Part shown: positions 1 to 6,419 of the stretch, piece after piece | Position numbering within the stretch: the stretch's first letter is position 1 | Layout of the letters: every line of letters begins with the position of its first letter | Assembly (NCBI GenBank): GCA_046482855.1 | Contig: JAWOEH010000173.1 | Location: 1-7,508, forward strand | Direction of reading: 5' to 3' | Origin: CAYVSF01 sp046482855 | GTDB taxonomy: Bacteria > Bacteroidota > Bacteroidia > Bacteroidales > UBA12077 | DNA length: 7,508 nt | Notes under the pieces: generated by a model | Databases searched by the model: none | What the model was told of the DNA's origin: nothing | Seen by the model: only the letters and a program-made list of their open reading frames with translations | Position numbers and translations under genes: made by a program

Positions 1-293
1 ATGTAATCTTCGATAAGCACTTCGGCTTTGCCAAAATAGGAGTTACTACGTTGGTATTGGTTTTGTGCCCAGGTAACATACCCATGATTCAGGTAGTTGA
101 GCAGGGCATTTTTTCCGTTGTTTCCCCGGTTATCGTTTTGCAATAACTGATCGGCTTTATTGAATTTACCCTGTTGCACATAGGTATGGAATTGTTCGGT
201 TTTTTGGTAGTACGTTGCGCACCCAACCATAATAATAACCAAGGCCAACAGTGTGCTATGGAAAGGGCGCAAAGTGAATTTTATGCGTGGCAT
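1..293 (-). CDS. TPR-like outer-membrane lipoprotein, COG3014-like (partial, N-terminal 97 residues)
   Basis: This minus-strand reading frame is open from an ATG at 293 to the left edge of the window, so only the N-terminal part is present. The start is basic (MPRIKF), followed by a hydrophobic stretch (about residues 14-23) and a lipobox MVGC, giving a lipidated Cys at residue 25. Residues after the Cys are ATYYQK, without an acidic cluster, which suggests a periplasm-facing lipoprotein. After that, helical segments such as GKFNKADQLL (42-51) and a Tyr/Asn-rich segment ending in YFGKAEVLIEDY (86-97) look like tetratricopeptide-type helices. The gene starts 8 bp after the stop of the LpoB-like gene, so the two are almost certainly co-transcribed. 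From memory, an LpoB-like gene next to a COG3014-type gene is a recurring pair in Bacteroidota. The function is unknown; a role with cell-wall synthases is inferred only from the neighbour. Confidence 0.72.
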   Translation of the reverse strand, partial: MPRIKFTLRPFHSTLLALVIIMVGCATYYQKTEQFHTYVQQGKFNKADQLLQNDNRGNNGKNALLNYLNHGYVTWAQNQYQRSNSYFGKAEVLIEDY

Positions 294-301
294 GTGGCGA
301 G

Positions 302-886
302 TTAGTTATTTACGTATTTCTTAATCTTTTTTTCGCCAATCCAAACAATTTCATTTGTCTCCAGATGCGCAAGTTCCAGGTTGATTTGGTAATAGACAAT
401 TTTTTCTTTCCGATAGGCATCAACAATGGAGGTGATAGTACCCTGCAGCATGTAGTCGGCTCCCAATTCCTGACCCCATTGCTTGGCCGTTTCGCCGGAG
501 GCGAAGTCCTGTTGTCCGGCTCTTTCGGCACGGAGGGCTTCACGTTTTGAACCTGCCTGAACCAGTCGCGCCGAGCCGTCTTTAATGATGGCACGCTCAA
601 TATCTTTGATAAAGGTTTGGGCATCGATATGTTCGTGACTTTTATTTTGAATGAGCCCGACAATTATGATGGGACGTTTGTTATTGTGTTGAGCCTGGTA
701 TTCATCAATCCATCGATGGTGTAGTACTTGTTGTGTAAGCTCTTCGGCAGCTAGTCGGGAGTCGGTATCGTTCCACCGACCACTCAGGTCGACAGCTTGT
801 TGGGTATCGATGCGTTGTACTTTTCGTTTTGGTGCACAGCTGGTTATCATAATAGCTGCAAGCAGTAGCGGTAGAAGTCTTTTCAT
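302..886 (-). CDS. lpoB: LpoB-like lipoprotein, putative penicillin-binding protein activator
   Basis: The 194-residue product resembles the LpoB/YcfM family (COG3417), outer-membrane lipoproteins that in Escherichia coli reach through the peptidoglycan to stimulate PBP1B. A short signal peptide (MKRLLPLLLAAIMITS) ends in a lipobox ITSC, lipidating Cys17; the following APKRK is basic, so no surface-export signal is seen. Family-like blocks are DLSGRWNDTDSRL (33-45), RPIIIVGLIQNKSHEHID (71-88), the segment FIKDIERAIIKDG (92-104), the polar stretch around 118-137, and LGADYMLQGTITS (141-153). A C-terminal beta region (164-186) ends in EIVWIGEKKIKK. The length is close to that of the family. ATG at 886 is the only start that includes the signal peptide; no Shine-Dalgarno is seen, as is usual in Bacteroidota. 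The downstream partner begins 8 bp later. Which PBP it would act on cannot be told from this window. The family call is solid; the activator role in this phylum is inferred. Confidence 0.85.
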   Translation of the reverse strand: MKRLLPLLLAAIMITSCAPKRKVQRIDTQQAVDLSGRWNDTDSRLAAEELTQQVLHHRWIDEYQAQHNNKRPIIIVGLIQNKSHEHIDAQTFIKDIERAIIKDGSARLVQAGSKREALRAERAGQQDFASGETAKQWGQELGADYMLQGTITSIVDAYRKEKIVYYQINLELAHLETNEIVWIGEKKIKKYVNN

Positions 887-910
887 TTTTGTTCGTATTT
901 AGGTTGTGGA

Positions 911-932
911 GGATCTTTCCGAAAAAAGATCC
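911..932. repeat. Perfect inverted repeat in the leader of the LpoB-like gene
   Basis: GGATCTTT (911-918) and AAAGATCC (925-932) form a perfect 8-bp stem around a 6-nt loop. It lies between the dapA stop (978) and the LpoB-like start (886), with its near edge 24 nt before the ATG. Neither strand has a T-run after the stem, so it is not a standard intrinsic terminator. It could be a 5' UTR hairpin or a regulator site. The part GATCTTTCCGA (912-922) recurs just before the sigma factor gene. Confidence 0.5.
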
Positions 933-959
933 TTGTGTTCGGCTGATTGCCAGAAAAAA

Positions 960-970
960 GTTACAAATTT
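960..970 (-). promoter_or_regulatory. Candidate promoter element AAATTTGTAAC upstream of the LpoB-like gene
   Basis: On the minus strand this reads AAATTTGTAAC, 74-84 nt before the LpoB-like start and just after the dapA stop. The identical 11-mer lies upstream of the ECF sigma gene at 6492-6502. GTAAC contains the AAC core common in -35 elements of ECF sigma factors, so this may be an ECF-type promoter. Alternatively TAAAATTTG could act as a Bacteroidota -7 element. No matching -10 or -33 partner is convincing, so the assignment is tentative. Confidence 0.3.
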
Positions 971-977
971 TATACCA

Positions 978-1856
978 TTAATTCAATGACTCCATCTCAT
1001 GGGTAATTTTTTTAAACAGCTGCTCCGATACAGGAACCAAAGGTAATCGCAATTGATTGGCAATAAGCCTTTGTGAGTTTAAAGCTGCCTTTACGCCTGC
1101 CGGATTCCCTTCGGCAAAAAGCATGTTCATCAATGGGAGTAATCTGTAATGCAGTTGGCGGGCTTTTGCAATATCGCCCGAACGCGCATGTTTTACCATT
1201 TGGCTGAAATGGGCGGGCGTGGCGTTGGCCATCACGGAAATGACTCCGGCAAATCCGAGAGCCAAAAAGGGGAGTGTAAGGGCATCTTCGCCTGAAATAA
1301 CATCGAAGCTATCGGTTTTATTAGAAATAAGTTCCATTGCCTGATCCATGTCGCCGGAGGCTTCTTTAATGGCTACAATGTTTTCGAAATTGTGAGCCAG
1401 GCGCAGAGTTGTTTGCGCTGTTATATTGACCCCTGTGCGGCCCGGTACATTGTAGAGGATAACGGGGACGGGTGAGGCTTCGGCAATTTTCGCGAAGTGT
1501 TGATATAGGCCTTCCTGTGAGGGTTTATTGTAGTAAGGTGCTACCGAGAGAATCCCGGCAATGCCCTGAAAATCGGTTCGTTTGATCTTATCAACCACCT
1601 CTTTGGTATGGTTGCCTCCCATGCCAATAACGGCGGGTACGCGCCCATCGGTTTTCTCCAGTATAAACTGAATCACATCATTTTTTTCCTGCGCATTTAG
1701 TGTAACCGCCTCGCCGGTGGTTCCCAATATTACCAGGTAATCCACCTGGTTTGTAATGAGCCGTTCAACATGGTTTCCTAATGCTTCATAATCAACAGCG
1801 CCTGTGGCTGTAAACGGGGTAATAATAGCAACGCCTGTTCCTTGAAATATGCTCAT
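978..1856 (-). CDS. dapA: 4-hydroxy-tetrahydrodipicolinate synthase
   Basis: The enzyme condenses pyruvate with L-aspartate-4-semialdehyde in the cytoplasm, the first committed step to diaminopimelate (peptidoglycan) and lysine. The 292-residue length is that of a complete family member with a TIM-barrel fold. Visible hallmarks are the substrate loop GTTGEA (45-50), APYYNKP (106-112) with the conserved Tyr109, YNVPGRTG (135-142) holding the catalytic Tyr135 and the carboxylate-binding Arg140, and IKEASGD (163-169) with the Schiff-base Lys164. SGEDALTLP (188-196) and GVISVMAN (204-211) follow, as expected. These correspond to E. coli Tyr107, Tyr133, Arg138 and Lys161. The ATG at 1856 gives the normal N-terminus (GTGVAIITPF). 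It starts 12 bp after the DUF6913 gene and is probably the last gene of a ligA operon. No lysine riboswitch is seen upstream, which fits transcription from a distant promoter. Confidence 0.97.
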   Translation of the reverse strand: MSIFQGTGVAIITPFTATGAVDYEALGNHVERLITNQVDYLVILGTTGEAVTLNAQEKNDVIQFILEKTDGRVPAVIGMGGNHTKEVVDKIKRTDFQGIAGILSVAPYYNKPSQEGLYQHFAKIAEASPVPVILYNVPGRTGVNITAQTTLRLAHNFENIVAIKEASGDMDQAMELISNKTDSFDVISGEDALTLPFLALGFAGVISVMANATPAHFSQMVKHARSGDIAKARQLHYRLLPLMNMLFAEGNPAGVKAALNSQRLIANQLRLPLVPVSEQLFKKITHEMESLN

Positions 1857-1868
1857 AATGGTATCTTT

Positions 1869-2408
1869 TTATTGAAAATTTCCTACATAATGGGTTATCT
1901 GCTGAATAAGGTTCTGAATGGTACGATCTTTCTCAATATCGAAAAAAAGATCGTATGCTCGCTCATTTACCTCTTTAGCACCTACTTTAAAGGTACTTTT
2001 ACTTAAACGTGCAACATAGGAAGTGGCCAACTGTTTAGTTAAGGTAAGATCGACAAAGAGATCGAGTTGCGGAGCGATGAATTTTTCCACATTGTTGTTT
2101 TGGGGAAGATAAACCCAATTTAAGTCTTCCTGACAATAAAAGTTAAAGCCTTTGCGAAGCAGGTAGGCTTCGGGGATTTCTTTTCCCGGATAGTATCCCA
2201 GGGCTATCACATTTATATCTTGTTCAATTAGGTAATTGAGAAAGCTTTTTATGGTTTTAAATTCCTCGTCGGTACCCAGGGTAAATAAAACACCGGCAGT
2301 TTTAGCGGCACTGAAGTTGGTTACTTTCGGGCTGCGTTTTTTCTCCAAATCTTTAGCGCGCTTTTCCAGCAGGTAATTGCCTATTTTTTCTCGTAATGAT
2401 GTAAACAC
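1869..2408 (-). CDS. DUF6913-like protein of unknown function, GTG start
   Basis: This is a 179-residue protein without signal peptide or membrane segment, so probably cytoplasmic. The N-terminus (about 1-30) is a charged helix rich in Lys/Glu/Arg. Then comes an alternating pattern like a Rossmann-type alpha/beta fold: AGVLFTLGTD (38-47), INVIALGYYPGKE (65-77), LDLFVDLTLT (115-124), YVARLSKSTFKVGA (131-144) and YDLFFDIEKD (152-161). I recognise it from memory as the DUF6913 family of Bacteroidota; no function is known to me. The start codon must be GTG at 2408: in the same frame a stop codon lies just upstream and no ATG follows early. It sits 11 bp after ligA and 12 bp before dapA, so all three are probably one transcript. 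No catalytic motif is obvious. The family name is less certain than the gene itself. Confidence 0.8.
   Translation of the reverse strand: MFTSLREKIGNYLLEKRAKDLEKKRSPKVTNFSAAKTAGVLFTLGTDEEFKTIKSFLNYLIEQDINVIALGYYPGKEIPEAYLLRKGFNFYCQEDLNWVYLPQNNNVEKFIAPQLDLFVDLTLTKQLATSYVARLSKSTFKVGAKEVNERAYDLFFDIEKDRTIQNLIQQITHYVGNFQ
1922..1955. repeat. Perfect 10-bp inverted repeat inside the DUF6913 gene
   Basis: TACGATCTTT (1922-1931) and AAAGATCGTA (1946-1955) are exact reverse complements separated by 14 nt, within the codons for residues 152-162 of the DUF6913-like protein. It could fold as an mRNA hairpin, but the amino-acid sequence there (LFFDIEKD) may explain it by chance. No function is claimed. 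Confidence 0.3.
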
Positions 2409-2419
2409 TGTAGTGCGGT

Positions 2420-4426
2420 TTAGTTATTTTTTATCAAGTTAAGGAAAGCTTCCTCACTAAGGGTGGGGATGCCTAGTTTTTTTACTTTTTCCAGTTTACT
2501 GGGGCCGATGTTATCGCCGGCTAATAAGTAACTGGTATTGTTTGACAGCGAGGAGGTGTTCTTCCCTCCATGACTAACGATAAGATCTTTGAGCTCCTCG
2601 CGACTGTGTTTTTCAAAAGTCCCGGAAATAACAATGGTTAATCCTTCCAGTGCCTGGTTTTTTTGGGGTACTTGCTCTTCCATTTCCAATTGCACACCTG
2701 CTTCTTTAAGCTGTTGGATAAGGGCAAGTTGCTTTGGATCATGCAAGAATTCATAAACACTTTCAGCAATGCGCTTGCCTATTTCATCAACTTGGGTAAG
2801 CTCCTCAACTGATGCTTGTTTTAGCTCCTGGATTGAGGGAAATGCCTTGGCCAGCACGCGGGCTACTGTTTCGCCCACGTAGCGAATGCCCAGTGCGTAG
2901 AGAACCCGCGGGAAGGGAACTTTTTTAGCTTCTTGTATGCTGGTAAGCAGGTTGTTTACGGATTTTTCGCCAAAACGGTCGAGTTTTAGCAGCTGCTCTT
3001 TTTCAAGGAAGAATAGATCCGCGCTGTTTTGTATGAGTTCCTTGTTCACCAGCAGATCGATGGTGGCTTCGGCCAAGCCCATATCCATTGCTTTACGGCT
3101 TACAAAATGGGCAATGCGTCCCTTTATTTGTGGTGGACATCCGGTGGTGTTGGGGCAGTAGTGTTTGGCTTCGCCCTCGGGCCGAATGAGTTCGGTGCCA
3201 CATTCGGGGCATTCGCTGATGAAGCTGATGGACGTGCTGTTGTTGGGGCGCTTATCATGGTCGACGCCCACAATTTTGGGAATGATTTCGCCCCCTTTTT
3301 CAACAAATACCTGGTCGCCAATGCGTACATCCAAGAGTTTTATCTGATCGGCATTGTGCAACGATGCGCGTTTTACCGTTGTTCCGGCAAGGGCAACAGG
3401 TTCCAGATTAGCAACCGGTGTAATGGCTCCGGTGCGGCCTACCTGAAAGTCGATGCTAAGCAGTTTGCTTATGGCCTGCTCGGCTTTGAATTTGTAGGCA
3501 ATTGCCCAGCGGGGCGATTTGGCTGTGAACCCAAGCTGCTGTTGTTGCTGCCTGTTGTCGACTTTGATTACCACGCCATCGGTTTCGTAGGGCAGATCTT
3601 TCCTGGCTTTATCCCAATGGGCAATAAAATCGAATATCTCGGTGGCATTTTTGCAGGGTTTTATGTATTCGGGCACCTTAAAGCCCCATTGCCTTGCCTG
3701 CTGCAGATTTTCGTAGTGCGATTGTGTGGGTAGCTCTTGGGCTTCGAGGTGATATAATAAACAGTCGAGCGGGCGCTTTGCCACCATCGAGGAGGTTTGC
3801 AATTTCAGAGTTCCTGCGGCTGCATTCCGGGGATTGGCAAAGGGTACTTCACCGTTTTTTTCGCGCTGGGCATTCATTTTTTTAAACCTCTCACGCGGAA
3901 TAACAATTTCACCCCGCATCTCGAATCTTTCCGGGTAGTCGTTGCCACGAAGTTTCAAAGGTATTGAGCGTATGGTTTTTACATTTTGGGTAACCACATC
4001 CCCCACCGTTCCATCGCCCCGAGTAACGGCTTGCACTAATTCGCCCTTTTCATATAGTAAACTAATGGCCACGCCATCGTATTTAAGTTCACAAACATAG
4101 GCGGGCGTATTGGAGAGGCCTTTTTGTACGCGTTGGTCGAAGGCTTCAACCTCCTGGCGGGAGTAGGTATTGCCCAGTGAGAGCATGGGAAAGAGGTGTT
4201 CGGCCTGCTGAAATTCCTTGCTTATGTCGCTACCTACTCGTTGTGTGGGGGAGGATGGGCTGGCGAAATCGGGGAATTTTTGTTCCAGATCCTGGAGCTC
4301 GTTGAGTAATGTATCGTAAGTAAAATCGTCGATTTCGGGCTGTGCCAATACATAGTACTGGTAGTTATGATGATGGAGTTGTTCTTGCAACTCGTTAATT
4401 CGTGCCTGGGCTTTATATCTATCCAT
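2420..4426 (-). CDS. ligA: NAD-dependent DNA ligase LigA
   Basis: The enzyme seals nicks in duplex DNA using NAD+ during replication and repair. The 668-residue protein has the full domain order. The N-terminal NAD-binding Ia domain has HHHNYQYYVL (18-27). In the adenylation domain the catalytic Lys115 lies in ELKYDG, with TRGDG and MRGEI following. Next come the OB fold, a zinc finger with four cysteines at about 406, 409, 424 and 430 (CPEC...CPNTTGC), helix-hairpin-helix repeats (about 435-575), and a C-terminal BRCT domain (about 592-668). The catalytic Lys has the same number as in E. coli LigA (671 residues). The frame is open upstream to a TTG at 4471, but the ATG at 4426 is chosen: it gives the usual N-terminus and length, and a promoter overlaps the extra 45 bases. 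It is the first gene of the probable ligA-DUF6913-dapA operon and diverges from the transposase homologue. Confidence 0.97.
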   Translation of the reverse strand: MDRYKAQARINELQEQLHHHNYQYYVLAQPEIDDFTYDTLLNELQDLEQKFPDFASPSSPTQRVGSDISKEFQQAEHLFPMLSLGNTYSRQEVEAFDQRVQKGLSNTPAYVCELKYDGVAISLLYEKGELVQAVTRGDGTVGDVVTQNVKTIRSIPLKLRGNDYPERFEMRGEIVIPRERFKKMNAQREKNGEVPFANPRNAAAGTLKLQTSSMVAKRPLDCLLYHLEAQELPTQSHYENLQQARQWGFKVPEYIKPCKNATEIFDFIAHWDKARKDLPYETDGVVIKVDNRQQQQQLGFTAKSPRWAIAYKFKAEQAISKLLSIDFQVGRTGAITPVANLEPVALAGTTVKRASLHNADQIKLLDVRIGDQVFVEKGGEIIPKIVGVDHDKRPNNSTSISFISECPECGTELIRPEGEAKHYCPNTTGCPPQIKGRIAHFVSRKAMDMGLAEATIDLLVNKELIQNSADLFFLEKEQLLKLDRFGEKSVNNLLTSIQEAKKVPFPRVLYALGIRYVGETVARVLAKAFPSIQELKQASVEELTQVDEIGKRIAESVYEFLHDPKQLALIQQLKEAGVQLEMEEQVPQKNQALEGLTIVISGTFEKHSREELKDLIVSHGGKNTSSLSNNTSYLLAGDNIGPSKLEKVKKLGIPTLSEEAFLNLIKNN

Positions 4427-4448
4427 AGTTTGTAAAAGTAGGTACAAA

Positions 4449-4479
4449 CAAAAATACGATCCTTTTGGCAATTAGAAAA
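4449..4479 (-). promoter_or_regulatory. Probable Bacteroidota housekeeping promoter for ligA
   Basis: On the minus strand TATTTTTG (4456-4449) matches the Bacteroidota -7 consensus TAnnTTTG exactly. TTTTC (4479-4475) lies 18 bp upstream, one mismatch from the -33 element TTTG. Transcription would start near 4442, leaving a leader of about 15 nt before the ATG at 4426. This also argues against the TTG start at 4471. Confidence 0.5.
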
Positions 4480-4581
4480 TGGTTGGGAGGATATTATGTG
4501 AAATGGCGTGGTATATGAATGTTCGCATTAAGTATTGATCTATTCGTTAAGAGGTTGTAACTTGCATGAAAGCTGATCTTT

Positions 4582-5556
4582 ATGGAAAATAGTGTGTTTA
4601 AAAAGTTGTTGCTGTCACTAGGCGAACTTACTTATTCCCAGGAGCGGATTTTACGAGAACAGTTACAGCAAAAAGCAGAGAGGAAGCGGGTTTCGAATCA
4701 ATTGGAGACGGCTTACGAGGCGGTTGTGTGTCCTTATTGTAATGGTTTAGAGGTTGTTAGGTGGGGTAAGCGAAATGACATGCAACGATATCGTTGTAAA
4801 AGCTGCAAGCGTACCTTTAATAGTTTAACCGGCACACCGTTGGCACGGCTGCGCCGCAAAGGGCATTGGCTGGATTATGCCGGCTGTTTGAAGGAAGGGA
4901 TGAGTGTTCGCAAGGCGGCTACTGTTTGCGATGTGCATCCCACAACGGCTTTTCGGTGGCGGCATCGGTTTTTGAAAAACAGTACGCCTATAAAAGCTGC
5001 AAAATTGCAGGGAATTGTGGAGGCCAATGAAATGTATTTTCGCAGATCGATGAAAGGGATGCATAAGGCAAAGGAGCATTCCTATGAGGTTTCGGGAAGA
5101 TCTTCAGACAAGGATCGGGTTTGTGTATTTGTGAGTCGCGACAGGAATCACAATGTGTTTGATGAAATGGTTGAAGAGTTTACCAACGAGCGTCTTAAAA
5201 AGATCTTGCAAGATCATCTGGCAAAAGATATATTATTTTGTAGCGACAATAGAACAATCTACCGGGAGTTTACCCGTGAAAATCGGATTCGGCATGGATT
5301 TATTAATTTGGAAAGAGGGGAGTGGGTAAAAAAAGATATTGTGCACATTAATTATGTGATTGCTTATCAGGAGCGGCTCAGGGAGTGGATTCTCAATCAT
5401 TTTCGGGGTGTGGCCACAAAATATTTACCCCATTATTTAGCCTGGTTGAGGGAATTGGATGAGTTTAACAACAATCCTCCACTCACGACTATTCTATTGC
5501 GAGCCAAGGAGGGTGGGGTATACAAAGATCAACCCATAACGCGAACAGATTCCTAA
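4582..5556 (+). CDS. IS1595/ISXO2-like transposase homologue, possibly inactive or domesticated
   Basis: The 324-residue protein has the layout of IS1595-family transposases. An N-terminal zinc ribbon uses Cys50, Cys53, Cys72 and Cys75 (CPYC, then RYRCKSC). Next come a KRTFNSLTGTPLARLR block (76-91) and a helix-turn-helix (about 104-130, ending FRWRHRFL). The DDE-like domain starts at IVEANEMYF (145-153), includes FVSRDRN and LFCSD (218-222), and ends with the family signature GVATKYLPHYLAWLR (276-290). Several expected active-site residues differ from the family pattern as I remember it. The first Asp of E-x-DE is Asn149, and the usual HINNVNAYHSRLK block reads HINYVIAYQERLR (255-267). Asp222 is kept. 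The ATG at 4582 is the first start after an in-frame TGA at 4567. No clear terminal inverted repeats or target duplication are seen on either side. The family call is firm; loss of activity is an inference. Confidence 0.8.
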   Translation: MENSVFKKLLLSLGELTYSQERILREQLQQKAERKRVSNQLETAYEAVVCPYCNGLEVVRWGKRNDMQRYRCKSCKRTFNSLTGTPLARLRRKGHWLDYAGCLKEGMSVRKAATVCDVHPTTAFRWRHRFLKNSTPIKAAKLQGIVEANEMYFRRSMKGMHKAKEHSYEVSGRSSDKDRVCVFVSRDRNHNVFDEMVEEFTNERLKKILQDHLAKDILFCSDNRTIYREFTRENRIRHGFINLERGEWVKKDIVHINYVIAYQERLREWILNHFRGVATKYLPHYLAWLRELDEFNNNPPLTTILLRAKEGGVYKDQPITRTDS

Positions 5557-5652
5557 TTCAACACACAATTTTCCACCCCACCCCAAAATCTCTAGGACAT
5601 TCCCCCCACATATTGTATCTTGCGCTATGGTTTTTGCTCCAAATAAACACTC
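5557..5652. other. Short intergenic spacer with a C-rich tract
   Basis: The 96 bases between the transposase homologue and the DUF4465 gene hold no ORF or hairpin I can support. C-runs at 5576-5579, 5581-5584 and 5602-5607 make the minus strand locally G-rich. No strong Bacteroidota -7/-33 pair is visible before the start at 5653; TATCTTG and TATGGTTTTTG are only partial matches. Confidence 0.4.
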
Positions 5653-6378
5653 ATGAAAAATTTCCCCTTTCAGCTTTGTCTTCTTTGCCTTGGCATGGGC
5701 CTTTTTTTCGCCTGCGAGGAGGACGATAACTTTACCTCACATCAGCTTACTTTCGAGGCTTTTGAAATGGACATGGACACCTTTTTTTATCCCCAACCCA
5801 GCCCTTATGAATGGGTACTGGAAGGGTTTCAGCTTCCCTCGTACCAGCAAAATGACGAGTGGTATGGGTTTGCTGTTAGCAGCTACCACGATGTACATTT
5901 GCCCGATGAGCGTGCTAAAGTAACCGCTGCCCCTACGGGAGGGTTTGATGATAGCCATCAGTACGGACTGGCAAAATTTGAGAAGCCCCTTTCCATTACT
6001 TTTGATATGACGGAGGGCACTGTTTTCCCGCGCCACATTTTTGTTACCAACACCTTGTGGAATGCGCACATTATGCGCTATGGCACCGACAGTTTTGCTC
6101 CTTTTGGCGGGGTAAGTGGCGATGAGCCCGAGTGGGTGCGTATTGTCTTTACCGGTCTGGATGCCTACAACGTGCCTGTTGGGCAGGTTGAGCATTATTT
6201 GGCCGATTTCCGCTCCTCCAAAGAGTATATCAATTCCTACTGGACCTATGTAAATTTACTTCCCCTGGGCGAAATTATGACCCTTGAAATACGCATTTAC
6301 AGCTCACGTGGCGAGCAGATGATGCCTTTTACCTGTGCTTTTGATAATTTGCGGGTACGCGTTTACGACGAGGGGTAG
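5653..6378 (+). CDS. DUF4465-like surface lipoprotein
   Basis: This 241-residue protein has a signal peptide (MKNFPFQLCLLCLGMGLFFA) and a lipobox FFAC, lipidating Cys21. The next residues are EEDD, which resembles the acidic lipoprotein export signal that sends Bacteroidota lipoproteins to the outside of the cell. The mature part matches the DUF4465 pattern as I remember it: WYGFAVSSYHD (70-80), IFVTNTLWNAHIMRYG (129-144), WVRIVFTGLDA (161-171), HYLADFRSS (181-189), YINSYWTYVNL (192-202), and CAFDNLRV near the end. Such proteins are predicted beta-sandwich domains, many aromatic and probably ligand-binding. Their ligands are mostly unknown to me. The ATG at 5653 is required for the signal peptide. 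The gene appears to be alone: no TonB-dependent receptor or SusD-like gene is nearby here, so its ligand cannot be guessed from context. Confidence 0.78.
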   Translation: MKNFPFQLCLLCLGMGLFFACEEDDNFTSHQLTFEAFEMDMDTFFYPQPSPYEWVLEGFQLPSYQQNDEWYGFAVSSYHDVHLPDERAKVTAAPTGGFDDSHQYGLAKFEKPLSITFDMTEGTVFPRHIFVTNTLWNAHIMRYGTDSFAPFGGVSGDEPEWVRIVFTGLDAYNVPVGQVEHYLADFRSSKEYINSYWTYVNLLPLGEIMTLEIRIYSSRGEQMMPFTCAFDNLRVRVYDEG

Positions 6379-6419
6379 CCTTTTTTCTACAATTCTTCTA
6401 TGGGGTAATTTGGGTGTAT

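Noticed and set aside
887..977. Intrinsic terminator after dapA
   Set aside because: The only good stem (911-932) is not followed by a T-run in the direction of dapA transcription, and the T-run near 955 precedes the stem.
1857..1868. Lysine riboswitch or promoter in front of dapA
   Set aside because: Only 12 bp separate dapA from the preceding gene, far too short for a riboswitch; transcription from upstream is more likely.
3029..3733. A 234-codon plus-strand open frame antisense to ligA
   Set aside because: It lies entirely within the well-supported ligA coding region; the translation has no recognisable domain and is explained by ligA codon composition.
4481..4503. Possible left end of an insertion sequence (GGTTGGGAGGATATTATGTG) compared with the reverse complement of about 5558-5584
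   Set aside because: Both are G-rich and share short matches such as GGnTGGG, but they only align with gaps, and no flanking 8-bp duplication was found. This is too weak to call terminal inverted repeats.
5737..6195. A 152-codon minus-strand open frame antisense to the DUF4465 gene
   Set aside because: It is fully inside a gene with a signal peptide and family-like motifs, and its own translation shows no recognisable feature.
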